Shown here in pieces: positions 17,334-25,455 of a stretch of 44,078 bases of DNA; the stretch's first letter is position 1; each line of letters begins with the position of its first letter. Made by a program: the position numbers and the translations under genes. This DNA is from Desulfosarcinaceae bacterium. Lineage in GTDB: Bacteria; Desulfobacterota; Desulfobacteria; Desulfobacterales; Desulfosarcinaceae. The notes beneath the pieces were generated by a model. That model was not told the DNA's origin. It saw only the letters and a program-made list of their open reading frames with translations, and made no database searches. The stretch spans positions 1 through 44,078 of the forward strand of contig JASJCL010000055.1 of the NCBI GenBank assembly GCA_030066015.1. Direction: 5' to 3'.

Positions 17334-18020
17334 ATGCCCAATATAGGTGAACAGCACGCCAATTTGGATCAACAAGCGTACACGACGATCAAAGAGATGA
17401 TCACGGACCGCCAACTGCTTCCCGGGGAGAAGATTCCCCAGGAAAAACTGGCCAGTGAATTGGGCATCAGCCGGACACCGCTGGTCAACGCGTTGAAGTT
17501 CCTGGAAAAAGAAAAGCTGGTCGAGGCAAAACCCCGAAGGGGATACTATGTACGCCTCTTCACACCGGCGGAGATGATCAGCATCTTCGAGTTGCGCGAA
17601 GTCCTTGAGGGTCTGGCGGCACGGCGGGCGGCCGAAAAGATCAGTGACGCGCAGATCGAACGCCTCAAGGGTTTTTTTACCGGCTTTTCCGCCGGCGAAG
17701 CGATTACCGACACGCATCTCTACAGCCAGCAAGATCGTGAATTTCACCGCTTCATCACCGATATTGGGGCCATGGAGTTTCTCAGCAGCATTTTACAAGC
17801 TTACAACATCATCAGCTTTTCTTATCAGGTGCTGGGGGCGGACGGCCTGGTCAGACCGCCGGATGAAACCATCCTTGAGCACCGTGCCATCATCGACGCC
17901 ATCAGTCGCCGCAATGCGACGACGGCAGAAGAGATGATGCGCCGCCACTTCAAACGCACGACGGCCTACATCAAGGCCCAGTTGGCGGCGGAACAGGCGG
18001 AGCAACAGCGGGCGAGCTGA
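17334..18020 (+). CDS. GntR-family transcriptional regulator, FCD subfamily
   Basis: A 228-residue regulator. The winged helix-turn-helix is at about residues 15-75 (YTTIKEMITDRQLLPGEKI, then LASELGISRTPLVNALKFLEKEKLVE). The effector domain at 85-220 is the all-helical FCD type, with the metal-binding pattern D..H (DREFHRFI), then EH (ILEHRAII) and RHF (MRRHFKRT). FCD members usually bind carboxylates or sugar acids. The ATG at 17334 follows GGAGG at 17319; an upstream in-frame ATG at 17256 would lie inside the palindrome and add unstructured residues. It precedes the TTT transporter operon on the same strand, which it probably controls together with itself. Confidence 0.88.
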   Translation: MPNIGEQHANLDQQAYTTIKEMITDRQLLPGEKIPQEKLASELGISRTPLVNALKFLEKEKLVEAKPRRGYYVRLFTPAEMISIFELREVLEGLAARRAAEKISDAQIERLKGFFTGFSAGEAITDTHLYSQQDREFHRFITDIGAMEFLSSILQAYNIISFSYQVLGADGLVRPPDETILEHRAIIDAISRRNATTAEEMMRRHFKRTTAYIKAQLAAEQAEQQRAS

Positions 18021-18129
18021 GGGGGCCGCTCCAAGGGACGGTGGGTCTGGCGGGCCTACAGATGGCCGTAGCGGCGGCCTCGGACGCTGCCCGGGCGATT
18101 GGCCAGCGCTAACCGGCAACGCCAGGGCC

Positions 18130-18251
18130 TGCACTGGCGTCGGCATCCGCAGTGCACGAGCGCAATAGCGGTCGTCACTCCGTTCGGCGGAGTCCCGCCA
18201 CTGAAACGAGGGCGGTGCTTCAATTGGCGGGAAGGGGTGGTCTCTTCCCGC
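18130..18251 (+). other. Leader of the transporter operon with three hairpins
   Basis: The 273 bases between the GntR stop and tctC contain three exact inverted repeats: 18130-18156 (arm TGCACTG, 13-base loop), 18177-18193 (arm ACTCCG, 5-base loop) and 18227-18251 (arm GCGGGAAG, 9-base loop). None is followed by a U-run. No convincing promoter was found, so the operon may be read from the GntR promoter or from an unrecognised one. Confidence 0.45.
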
Positions 18252-18293
18252 TCTGGAAAAGACGGACAGGACTTTGAGTGGAGGAGTGAAAAC

Positions 18294-19298
18294 ATGAAGA
18301 AACTTATCGTGATCGCAATGGTAGTACTACTGGCCGTGACGACAGGAACGGCCATGGCCAAAGGGTTCCCGAAACGCAACATCACCAACGTGGTGGTATG
18401 GGGCGCCGGTGGTGGCACCGATACCTGCAACCGCATCATCTCCGCTGAGATGGCCAAGATCTTGGGCGTCAACATCAATGTTATCAACAAGACCGGCGGC
18501 GTCGCGGGGTCCGTGGGAATGAGCCACGCGTTCAAACAGAAACACGACGGCTACACCCTGTGCGGACTGAGCGAATCCAACGTCACCGCCGGTGTTCAGG
18601 GCGGCTGGGACAAGAAATTTGAAGTCTGGGACACCTTCATCGTGGGCGGCTCGCCCGACATCATTTCGGTGACACCCGATACACCCTACAAAACCCTAAA
18701 AGACCTCATCGAAGCTGCCAAGGCCAATCCCAACAGCATCAAGGCGGCTGCCAGCGGCGCGGGCTCCATCCACCATCTTAACTTGCTGGCCGTTGAGAAA
18801 GGCGCCGGGGCGGAATTCAACTTCATCCCCTATAAGGGTTCCGCCCCCAGCCAGAACGCGGCCATGACCGGTGAGGTGTCCGTGGTCGTCACCTCCCTGG
18901 CCGAACAGCAGCAGCTCCTGCGGGGCGGCAAGCTGCGCGCTTTGGCGATGCTGATCCCCGAGCCCTTCGAGGTGGAGGGTCTGGGCACCATCCCCTCCTC
19001 CTTTGACAGCTATCCCAGCCTGAGCGAATACCTGCCCATTTCCCAGGCCATCGGCTTTGCCGTTCCGGCCGATGCGCCGGAGGAGGCCAAGATGGTGCTG
19101 CAGGACGCGTTCAAGCAAGCGATGGCCACGGAGAAGGTCAAGACCTGGGCCAAGGAGAACTACTACCTGCTCTCCGGCAAGACCGGTGCGGCGTCCAAGG
19201 CCGTCTTCGACGCCCTGGAAAGCAACTTCGCCTGGACCCTGTTCGAACTGGGCGCCGCCAAGGTCAACCCGGCCGACTTGGGCATTACCAAACCGTAG
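18294..19298 (+). CDS. tctC: TTT-transporter periplasmic binding protein (TctC/Bug family)
   Basis: A 334-residue secreted protein. The signal peptide (MKKLIVIAMVVLLAVTTGTAMA) is followed by the family's mature start with the VVVWGAGGGTDTCNR loop, which binds carboxylates in Bug proteins. The later NKTGGVAGSVG, TPYKTLKDLIEAAKANP, FIPYKGSAPSQNAAMTGEV and GKLRALAML segments are classic TctC. It captures an organic acid, usually a di- or tricarboxylate or a sugar acid, for the TctB/TctA membrane part encoded next. The ATG at 18294 has GGAGGAG upstream. The 277-base gap to tctB holds two strong stem-loops, which fits higher expression of the binding protein. Confidence 0.93.
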   Translation: MKKLIVIAMVVLLAVTTGTAMAKGFPKRNITNVVVWGAGGGTDTCNRIISAEMAKILGVNINVINKTGGVAGSVGMSHAFKQKHDGYTLCGLSESNVTAGVQGGWDKKFEVWDTFIVGGSPDIISVTPDTPYKTLKDLIEAAKANPNSIKAAASGAGSIHHLNLLAVEKGAGAEFNFIPYKGSAPSQNAAMTGEVSVVVTSLAEQQQLLRGGKLRALAMLIPEPFEVEGLGTIPSSFDSYPSLSEYLPISQAIGFAVPADAPEEAKMVLQDAFKQAMATEKVKTWAKENYYLLSGKTGAASKAVFDALESNFAWTLFELGAAKVNPADLGITKP

Positions 19299-19414
19299 TT
19301 GGCTTTTACAGCGTTGGCCGTTATCGGGGCGGCAAACACCGGCAGATTGGGAATGGCGGCGGCCCCCAATGGTATAGCATGCCGAATCGCCGCCCCTTCT
19401 CTACAGACGCGAGC

Positions 19415-19450
19415 GCACAAATCTGGGAGGCCGTTTGCCCAGATTTGTGC
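19415..19450 (+). repeat. 13-bp perfect stem-loop between tctC and tctB
   Basis: Arm GCACAAATCTGGG (19415-19427), 10-base loop, then the exact complement (19438-19450). No U-run follows, so it is more likely an RNA-stabilising or processing structure than a complete intrinsic terminator. Confidence 0.7.
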
Positions 19451-19504
19451 CGAGCACAAGAGAGCGGAGCACCGGCGCTCCTTAGGTGCACCAACCTCCC
19501 AAAC

Positions 19505-19526
19505 GGTGCCCCGCCGTCGGGGCACC
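19505..19526 (+). repeat. 9-bp GC-rich stem-loop before tctB
   Basis: Arm GGTGCCCCG (19505-19513), loop CCGT, then the exact complement (19518-19526). It is very stable and lies 50 bases before tctB. It could slow transcription or protect the upstream tctC message. Confidence 0.65.
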
Positions 19527-19575
19527 ACGTTCAAATGGCCAGGCTGTGTGGACGACACCATAAGGATCCTTCACC

Positions 19576-20340
19576 ATGATGGAAACAGACAAGCTTCGCA
19601 AAGCGGACATCTTCTCGGGCGGCATCATTTTCCTGCTGGGGGTGTGGATCGTCTCCCAAGCCCTAAAGATGCCCATGAAAGACTCGTGGGGTGGTGTTCA
19701 GAATGTCTGGTATGTCTCGCCCGCCCTCTTCCCTCTCTTCGTCGGCGCCATGATCAGCCTGCTGGGCGCCCTTCTGATCCGCAAGGCACTGAAAACCGTC
19801 GGCTTGGCAGGTATCACAGCGGTCATCACCTGGCTGACGAGCCGTGAATTGACCGCCTTCCTGCGAACGGGCGCCATGATGCGGTTCTACACCATCGTCA
19901 CCCTCTTTGCGAGCTTCGTTTTCATCCAGATCCCGCGGGTGGATTTCTTCTTGAGCGCTGTTCTCTTCCTGCTGGTATTCATCACCACCTTCTATTTCGA
20001 TGTGGCATCCCTTCTGAAAAAACTGCTCTATTTCTACTTGGCCGGCACCCTGATCATGCTGCTGCTCTTTGCGACAGGTTTAATGGCCGCATGGACAGGG
20101 ATACTGCCATTTGCGGCCGATTGGCTGACCCTGGTCTTCATTCTGACCTACGCCGCCTACGCCCGTCGCCAGGTGGCCGGTGACGCCCCATTGTCGCGCA
20201 AGTTTCGTCTCAGCCTAATCTTGGCCATCAGTGCGCCCTTTTTCATCGGGTCCATCTTCAAATTTCTGCTGCTGGTGCCCATGCCCACCGAAGGCCTCGT
20301 GACCATCGCCCTGGACACGCTCTGGTATAGCATCTTCTAG
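19576..20340 (+). CDS. tctB: TTT-transporter small membrane subunit (TctB family)
   Basis: Small membrane subunit of the tripartite tricarboxylate transporter. The start KADIFSGGIIFLLGVWIVSQAL followed by SPALFPLFVGAMISLLGALLIRKAL is the typical TctB pattern of two helices. The 254-residue product is longer than usual TctB proteins (about 150-190) and has about six to seven hydrophobic segments, with extra C-terminal helices (residues 165-250). The ATG at 19576 follows AAGGA; a second ATG directly after is equally usable. Position between tctC and tctA supports the assignment. Confidence 0.85.
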   Translation: MMETDKLRKADIFSGGIIFLLGVWIVSQALKMPMKDSWGGVQNVWYVSPALFPLFVGAMISLLGALLIRKALKTVGLAGITAVITWLTSRELTAFLRTGAMMRFYTIVTLFASFVFIQIPRVDFFLSAVLFLLVFITTFYFDVASLLKKLLYFYLAGTLIMLLLFATGLMAAWTGILPFAADWLTLVFILTYAAYARRQVAGDAPLSRKFRLSLILAISAPFFIGSIFKFLLLVPMPTEGLVTIALDTLWYSIF

Positions 20341-20381
20341 CGCCACCGACGGAACGGCCTTTAACAGGAGTAAACACGCGC

Positions 20382-21953
20382 ATGATGATCTTCGACCGCA
20401 TCGCCGCCTTCTTCGATATCGTTCATCATCTGGCGATGGATCCCCTGAATCTGCTTATCCTTTTCGGTTCGGTTCTGATGGGCATCATCTTCGGTGCCAT
20501 GCCCGGCCTCACCTCCACCTTGGGTGTGGCCCTGCTCACGGCGCTGACCTACGGAATGGACACCTCCCTGGCCATGATCTGCCTGCTGGCGATCTACGTG
20601 GGTGGCACCTACGGCGGCTCCTACGCGTCTATCCTGATCAACATTCCCGGCACCGCCGCAGCGGCGGCCACAGCCCTCGACGGCTACCCGCTGGCCTGTC
20701 GTGGCGAGGGCGGCCGGGCGATTGGACTTACCACCACCTCCTCGGCCATCGGCACCACCATCAGCATGCTCTTTGTGGTCAGCATTTCGCCCATCATTTC
20801 CCATTTCGCGTTGCAGTTCACCAGCTTCGAATTCTTCCTTTTGGCCTTTTTCGGAATCCTCATCAGCGGTACCTTGACCAGTCCCGACCTGGTGATCAAA
20901 GGCTGGATTTCGGGCTTCCTGGGGCTCTTTCTGGCCTGTGTGGGCCGCGACCAGTTGCAATTCTACCCGCGATACACCTTCGGCGTTCCTGAACTGGACA
21001 GCGGTATCGAAGTTGTTCCGGTCCTCATCGGCGCCTTCGGCATCCCCCAGATCATTCAAGTCCTGAAGGACCGCTTTCAGATCGGAGAGACGCAGAAACT
21101 CCAGCGCATCATTCCCGAAATTGGCACCGTGGTGCGCAATGTGCCCGCCATCGTACGCTCGGCCCTTATCGGCGTCGGCATCGGCGCGGTGCCCGGCATC
21201 GGCGAGGATATCGCCGGCTGGGTCTCTTACGGCACGGCAAAGAACACGTCCAAGCACCCGGAGACTTTCGGCACCGGTGAACTCAAGGCCGTTCTCTCCA
21301 CTGAGACGGCCAACAACGCCTGCGTCGGCGGCGCCATGATCCCGCTGCTCAACCTGGGCATCCCCGGGAGCCCGCCGGCCGCCATGCTGCTGGGCGCCCT
21401 CATGCTCCACGGCGTCACCCCCGGCCCGATGATCACCTTCGAGCATCCCACCTTTATTTTGGAGGTGGCCGCCATTCTGCTGCTGGCGTCCGTGGCAATG
21501 TGGGTGGCCGGCATGCTGCTGGCCAAGCAAGTGGTCAAAATCTTGCGCATCCCCAGCCAGATCTTCATGCCCATTATCGGCGTGCTCTGCATCATTGGCT
21601 CCTACTCGCTGGGACTGAATATCTTCAATCTCTACCTCATGCTGCCAGTCGGCATCATCTGCTACTTCCTGACCATGATGGGCTACCCCATCGCACCGCT
21701 GGTGATCGGCGTTATTCTGGGCCCCATGGCGGATGAAAACCTCCGCAGAGCGCTGATGGTCTCCCAAGGCAGCTTCATGCCCATCTTCCAGCGGCCCGTG
21801 AGCCTGATCCTATTCATCATTATCGTGTGGACCATCTGCAGCCAGTTTGACTGGTACCGCCGCGGCAAGGAGAGACTGATGGCACGACTCAGGGGGCGCA
21901 GGCGTCGCCCGGCACCGCCGGAGAGCTCGCGACGGCAAGCCGACGACGCTTAG
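20382..21953 (+). CDS. tctA: TTT-transporter large membrane subunit (TctA family)
   Basis: The substrate-translocating subunit of the TTT importer, driven by ion gradients. The 523-residue protein has about 12 hydrophobic helices. The two family signatures are present: GAMPGLTSTLGVALL near residues 35-50 and the GGTYGGSYASILINIPGTAAAAATALDGYPLA block at about 70-105. The repeated inverted motif GAVPGIGEDIAGWVSYGTAK and LGIPGSPPAAMLLGAL appear in the second half. The C terminus is Arg/Pro-rich and cytoplasmic. AGGAG precedes the ATG at 20382, 41 bases after tctB. Confidence 0.95.
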   Translation: MMIFDRIAAFFDIVHHLAMDPLNLLILFGSVLMGIIFGAMPGLTSTLGVALLTALTYGMDTSLAMICLLAIYVGGTYGGSYASILINIPGTAAAAATALDGYPLACRGEGGRAIGLTTTSSAIGTTISMLFVVSISPIISHFALQFTSFEFFLLAFFGILISGTLTSPDLVIKGWISGFLGLFLACVGRDQLQFYPRYTFGVPELDSGIEVVPVLIGAFGIPQIIQVLKDRFQIGETQKLQRIIPEIGTVVRNVPAIVRSALIGVGIGAVPGIGEDIAGWVSYGTAKNTSKHPETFGTGELKAVLSTETANNACVGGAMIPLLNLGIPGSPPAAMLLGALMLHGVTPGPMITFEHPTFILEVAAILLLASVAMWVAGMLLAKQVVKILRIPSQIFMPIIGVLCIIGSYSLGLNIFNLYLMLPVGIICYFLTMMGYPIAPLVIGVILGPMADENLRRALMVSQGSFMPIFQRPVSLILFIIIVWTICSQFDWYRRGKERLMARLRGRRRRPAPPESSRRQADDA

Positions 21954-22064
21954 GATGTCACGCCGCTGCCCGGTTCTAAGGATGGTGGCGCGGTGACCTT
22001 GAACGCACACGGTTTTTATCAACCCCACAACGCATTGCCCGTCTTGCTCGGGCAGGAGGCCTCC

Positions 22065-23042
22065 ATGCTCAAAATGGCCATTATCACCGGCTTTCTCTCA
22101 CAGACCAAAGATCGTTTTCACCAGTACAACCAGCCCCTCGACCTGGCCGAAAAGTTTGCGCTCCTGCGCCAAATCGAGGGCTATCAGGGGGTTGAAATCG
22201 TCTACCCTTACGAAGTCAAGGATCCCCAGGCGACCCGCCAGCTCTTGCAAGCGCACGACCTCTCGGTGGCAGCGGTGAATGTCAATGTCAAGGCGGAGCC
22301 CGAATTCCGCAACGGTGGGCTGACCGCCAACGACCCGGCAGTGCGGCAGCGGGCGGTGCAGTTCATCAAGGAGGCCAAGGAGTTCGCCGTGGCGGTGGGG
22401 GCCGACAAAGTCACCTGCTGTCCCTTGGGCGACGGGTATGAATTCGCCTTTCAGTACGACTACGCCAAGAGCTGGCGTAACCTAGTGGAGACGTTTGGCG
22501 ACGCCGGCGATCACTGCCGTGAGATCCCCCTCTTTATCGAGTACAAGCCCAGTGAAACGCGCGGACGCTGCTTCGTGGACACTGCCGCCAAGGCGCTCTG
22601 TCTGCTCAAGGATATCCAAAATCCCTCGATGGGCATCACCCTTGATTTCGGTCACAGTGTCTACGGCAACGAGAACCCGGCCGAGGCGGTGGCGCTCCTG
22701 GCGGAGAGCCCCTATCCGTATTACATTCACATCAACGACAACGACGGGCGCTGGGACTGGGACTACTTCTGTGGTACCAAGCACTTCCTCGATTATGTAG
22801 AATTTCTCTACTACCTGAAACGCTACGACTACCAGGACTGGCTCACCTCGGATACCAGCCCGACCCGCTGGGACATCCGTGGAACCTTCGAAGCCAACAG
22901 CCGTCTGACCCAACGGATCTGGAATCTGCTCGACCGGGTGGACGGCGGCAGGATCACCGGTCTCATGGAACGGGGCGACTATCTGGCGACCTGGCAGTTC
23001 ATCGAGACCGAAATCTTCGGCCTGGGGTCAGGAGACGGCTGA
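22065..23042 (+). CDS. Sugar isomerase/epimerase-like TIM-barrel protein
   Basis: A 325-residue member of the xylose-isomerase-like TIM-barrel superfamily (AP endonuclease 2 fold). Metal-ligand candidates are Glu159 (FIEYKPSE), Asp194/His197 (LDFGHS) and His222 (IHINDNDGRWDWD). The superfamily includes isomerases, epimerases and, in apionate catabolism, a decarboxylase, so the reaction cannot be fixed from sequence. The ATG at 22065 has AGGAGG five to six bases upstream and gives the normal first beta strand (KMAIITGFLS); the frame upstream is not family-like. The stop overlaps the kinase start (TGATG), showing coupling. Confidence 0.8.
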   Translation: MLKMAIITGFLSQTKDRFHQYNQPLDLAEKFALLRQIEGYQGVEIVYPYEVKDPQATRQLLQAHDLSVAAVNVNVKAEPEFRNGGLTANDPAVRQRAVQFIKEAKEFAVAVGADKVTCCPLGDGYEFAFQYDYAKSWRNLVETFGDAGDHCREIPLFIEYKPSETRGRCFVDTAAKALCLLKDIQNPSMGITLDFGHSVYGNENPAEAVALLAESPYPYYIHINDNDGRWDWDYFCGTKHFLDYVEFLYYLKRYDYQDWLTSDTSPTRWDIRGTFEANSRLTQRIWNLLDRVDGGRITGLMERGDYLATWQFIETEIFGLGSGDG

Positions 23043-24469
23043 TGACAACCGCCACCCCACTGCCGGTGTCGATCGCCCTTAAATCCCGTCTGGCGGCATT
23101 GGCGGCCGAATGGCCCCATGAGCTGCTACCGGAGATCCGTCAGCAGGTCGCCGATTCGGGCCGCAAAATCGTCGTGCTGGATGACGACCCCACCGGCACC
23201 CAAACGGTCCACAACATCCCCGTTTTGACCCACTGGTCGGAGGACGCCCTGGCCACCGAACTGAGCGGCTCGGCGCCGGCCCTCTATCTGTTGACCAATT
23301 CGCGCAGCCTTACCGAACCGGCGGCAGTCCGCTTGAACCGGGAGATCGGGCGTAATTTGGCCGCGGCGGCACGTCGCAGTGGCGTGCCGATCGAAGTGAT
23401 CAGTCGCAGCGACTCCACCCTGAGAGGTCATTTCCCCGCCGAGGTAACCGCACTGGCCGAGACCATCGGGTACCGTCAGCTACCCTGCCTGCTGGTACCT
23501 TTTTTTCACGAGGGGGGCCGCTACACCATCGACGACGTCCACTACGTGGCGGAGGGTGAGCGGCTCATCCCCGCTGCTGATACAGCCTACGCCCGGGACG
23601 CCGTCTTCGGGTATCAGCACTCCGATTTGCGCCAGTGGGTCGCCGAAAAGACCCGGGGCGTCATCCCCGCCGAAGCGGTGGCCACTATCGCCATTAACAC
23701 CTTGCGGCAGGAGGGCCCCAGCGCCGTTGCCGACCAGCTCTGCGTTCTTCCGCCCGGGTCGATGTGTGCCGTGAATGCAGCAAGCTATCGCGACCTGGAG
23801 GTCTTGGTGGCCGGATTGCTGATGGCCGAAGCCGCGGGACGACGATTCATCTTCCGCACGGCCGCCTCCTTTGTCCGTGTGCGGGCCGGCATCGCGCCCC
23901 GCCCGCTGCTGAGCGCGGCGGAGCTGACCACCCCTGCCGCCACCGGCGGCCTTTTCGTGGTGGGCTCGTACGTCCCCAAAACCACGGCACAGCTCAATAA
24001 ATTAACTGCGCAGACGGGCATCGAAACGGTCGCCATCGAGGTCGCAGAACTGCTGTCGCCGACGCAGGCCGCCAAGACGATTGCGATCGCCAGCCATGCG
24101 ATCAACACCCACATTGCCGCCGGTCGTGACGTCGTCCTCTATACCAGCCGCAGGCTGATCACCGCCACGGACGATGCAGGCAACCTCGATATCGGCGCCC
24201 GCGTGTCAGATGCCCTGATTCAAGTGGTCCGCGGCCTGGAGCAACCGCCGCGCTACCTGGTGGCCAAGGGCGGCATCACCTCCAGTGACGTGGCGACCCG
24301 CGGGCTGACGGTGCGCCGTGCCATGGTTCTGGGCCAGGTGCTGCCGGGCATTCCCGTGTGGCGTCTCGGGCAGGAGAGCCGCTACCCCGGCATGGCCTAT
24401 ATGGTCTTCCCCGGCAATGTTGGCAGCGACGATGCCCTGGCGGAGATCTACCACCGCCTGGCGAAGTAG
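23042..24469 (+). CDS. Four-carbon acid sugar kinase family protein (DUF1537)
   Basis: ATP-dependent kinase of the DUF1537 family, whose characterised members phosphorylate threonate, erythronate, 3-oxo-tetronates or related branched acids. In the 475-residue protein the N-terminal substrate domain has VVLDDDPTGTQTV (residues 44-56), LLTNSRSL and ISRSDSTLRGHFPAE. The C-terminal nucleotide domain has FVVGSYVPKTTAQL and the glycine-rich LVAKGGITSSDVA followed by GLTVRRAMVLGQVLPGIPVWRLG. It overlaps the TIM-barrel gene by one base. With the next-door aldolase it suggests phosphorylation followed by carbon-carbon cleavage of the imported acid. No dehydrogenase that would form a 3-oxo acid is present in the operon. 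Confidence 0.9.
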   Translation: MTTATPLPVSIALKSRLAALAAEWPHELLPEIRQQVADSGRKIVVLDDDPTGTQTVHNIPVLTHWSEDALATELSGSAPALYLLTNSRSLTEPAAVRLNREIGRNLAAAARRSGVPIEVISRSDSTLRGHFPAEVTALAETIGYRQLPCLLVPFFHEGGRYTIDDVHYVAEGERLIPAADTAYARDAVFGYQHSDLRQWVAEKTRGVIPAEAVATIAINTLRQEGPSAVADQLCVLPPGSMCAVNAASYRDLEVLVAGLLMAEAAGRRFIFRTAASFVRVRAGIAPRPLLSAAELTTPAATGGLFVVGSYVPKTTAQLNKLTAQTGIETVAIEVAELLSPTQAAKTIAIASHAINTHIAAGRDVVLYTSRRLITATDDAGNLDIGARVSDALIQVVRGLEQPPRYLVAKGGITSSDVATRGLTVRRAMVLGQVLPGIPVWRLGQESRYPGMAYMVFPGNVGSDDALAEIYHRLAK

Positions 24470-24540
24470 AGACCATTGCCCGTCTGAATTGGACCACTGC
24501 GTTCAGACCCGTTTAGCCGCACAAACGAAGCGCGATCGTA

Positions 24541-25398
24541 ATGCTGGTTCCCACACTGAAGATGCTGCAAGACGCCCGTAAGGCCGGCTACGCCGTCGGG
24601 GCTTTCAATGTCTACTCACTGGAAGGCGTGCGGGCTGTGGTAACGGCGGCCGAAGCCGCGAAGAGCCCCGCCATCCTGCAGATTCTGCCCCGGGCGCTGG
24701 AACTGGGCGGTACAGCGCTGATCGTCCTCTGTCGGGCAGCGGCCCAGGCAGCGACGGTGCCCATGGCCGTCCACCTGGATCACTGTGCCGAGGCGAAGAC
24801 TATCGCGAGCGCACTCGGGGCGGGGATCTCTTCGGTGATGGCAGACGGCTCCCACCTGCCCTTTGCGGAGAACGTGGCCTTTACGCGCGAGATGGCCAAG
24901 CTGGCCCATGCCAAAGAGGCCATGATCGAAGCCGAACTGGGACGACTCAGCGGTACGGAGGATGGTTGGTCTGTGAGGGACCGCGATGCCTGTCTGACCG
25001 ATCCCGACCAGGCCGTCGAATTCGTGGCCCTGACCGGTGTGGACACGCTGGCGGTCTGTATCGGAAATGTTCACGGAAACTACTCGCAGCCCCCGAAATT
25101 GGATTTCAGACGCTTGGCGCAGATCAGCACCGGGCTCACGATTCCACTGGTCCTCCACGCCACCTCCGGGTTGCCGGACGAGATGGTGGCCCGCAGCATC
25201 CCGCTGGGCGTCTGCAAATTCAACGTCAACACGGAGGTCCGCCACGCGGCGATTTCGGCAGCCACCCAGTACCTTCACTCGGAGAAGACGCCCGAACTGA
25301 TCGACTTGATGATGGTCCAGATCGAAGCCATGCAGACCCCTATTCTCTCAAAACTGCGCTTATTCGGCGCCGTCGGTCGCTGGACCGGGAACGAATGA
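24541..25398 (+). CDS. Class II ketose-bisphosphate aldolase (GatY/KbaY-like)
   Basis: A zinc-dependent aldolase of the fructose/tagatose-bisphosphate type, which normally releases dihydroxyacetone phosphate. In the 285-residue product, Asp80 (catalytic) and His81 (zinc) lie in HLDHC, the AELGRLSGTEDG loop follows, His178 is in GNVHG and His206 is in LHATSG. Family members usually have HGASG or HGGSG at the last site, so HATSG is a change in the phosphate/cation-binding loop. The final FNVNTEVR segment (usually KxNxxT/D) is conserved. It starts 71 bases after the kinase. Substrate is unknown; context suggests a phosphorylated acid sugar. Confidence 0.88.
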   Translation: MLVPTLKMLQDARKAGYAVGAFNVYSLEGVRAVVTAAEAAKSPAILQILPRALELGGTALIVLCRAAAQAATVPMAVHLDHCAEAKTIASALGAGISSVMADGSHLPFAENVAFTREMAKLAHAKEAMIEAELGRLSGTEDGWSVRDRDACLTDPDQAVEFVALTGVDTLAVCIGNVHGNYSQPPKLDFRRLAQISTGLTIPLVLHATSGLPDEMVARSIPLGVCKFNVNTEVRHAAISAATQYLHSEKTPELIDLMMVQIEAMQTPILSKLRLFGAVGRWTGNE

Positions 25399-25455
25399 GT
25401 CACTTTCGCATTTGAAATAAAACGGAAAGCAAATGACAACCACCAGGAGGAGAAT

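Noticed and set aside
20361-21767. Long open frame (468 codons) on the - strand opposite tctA
   Set aside because: Antisense shadow of a membrane protein gene; composition is Asp/His/Gly-rich and unlike a folded protein.
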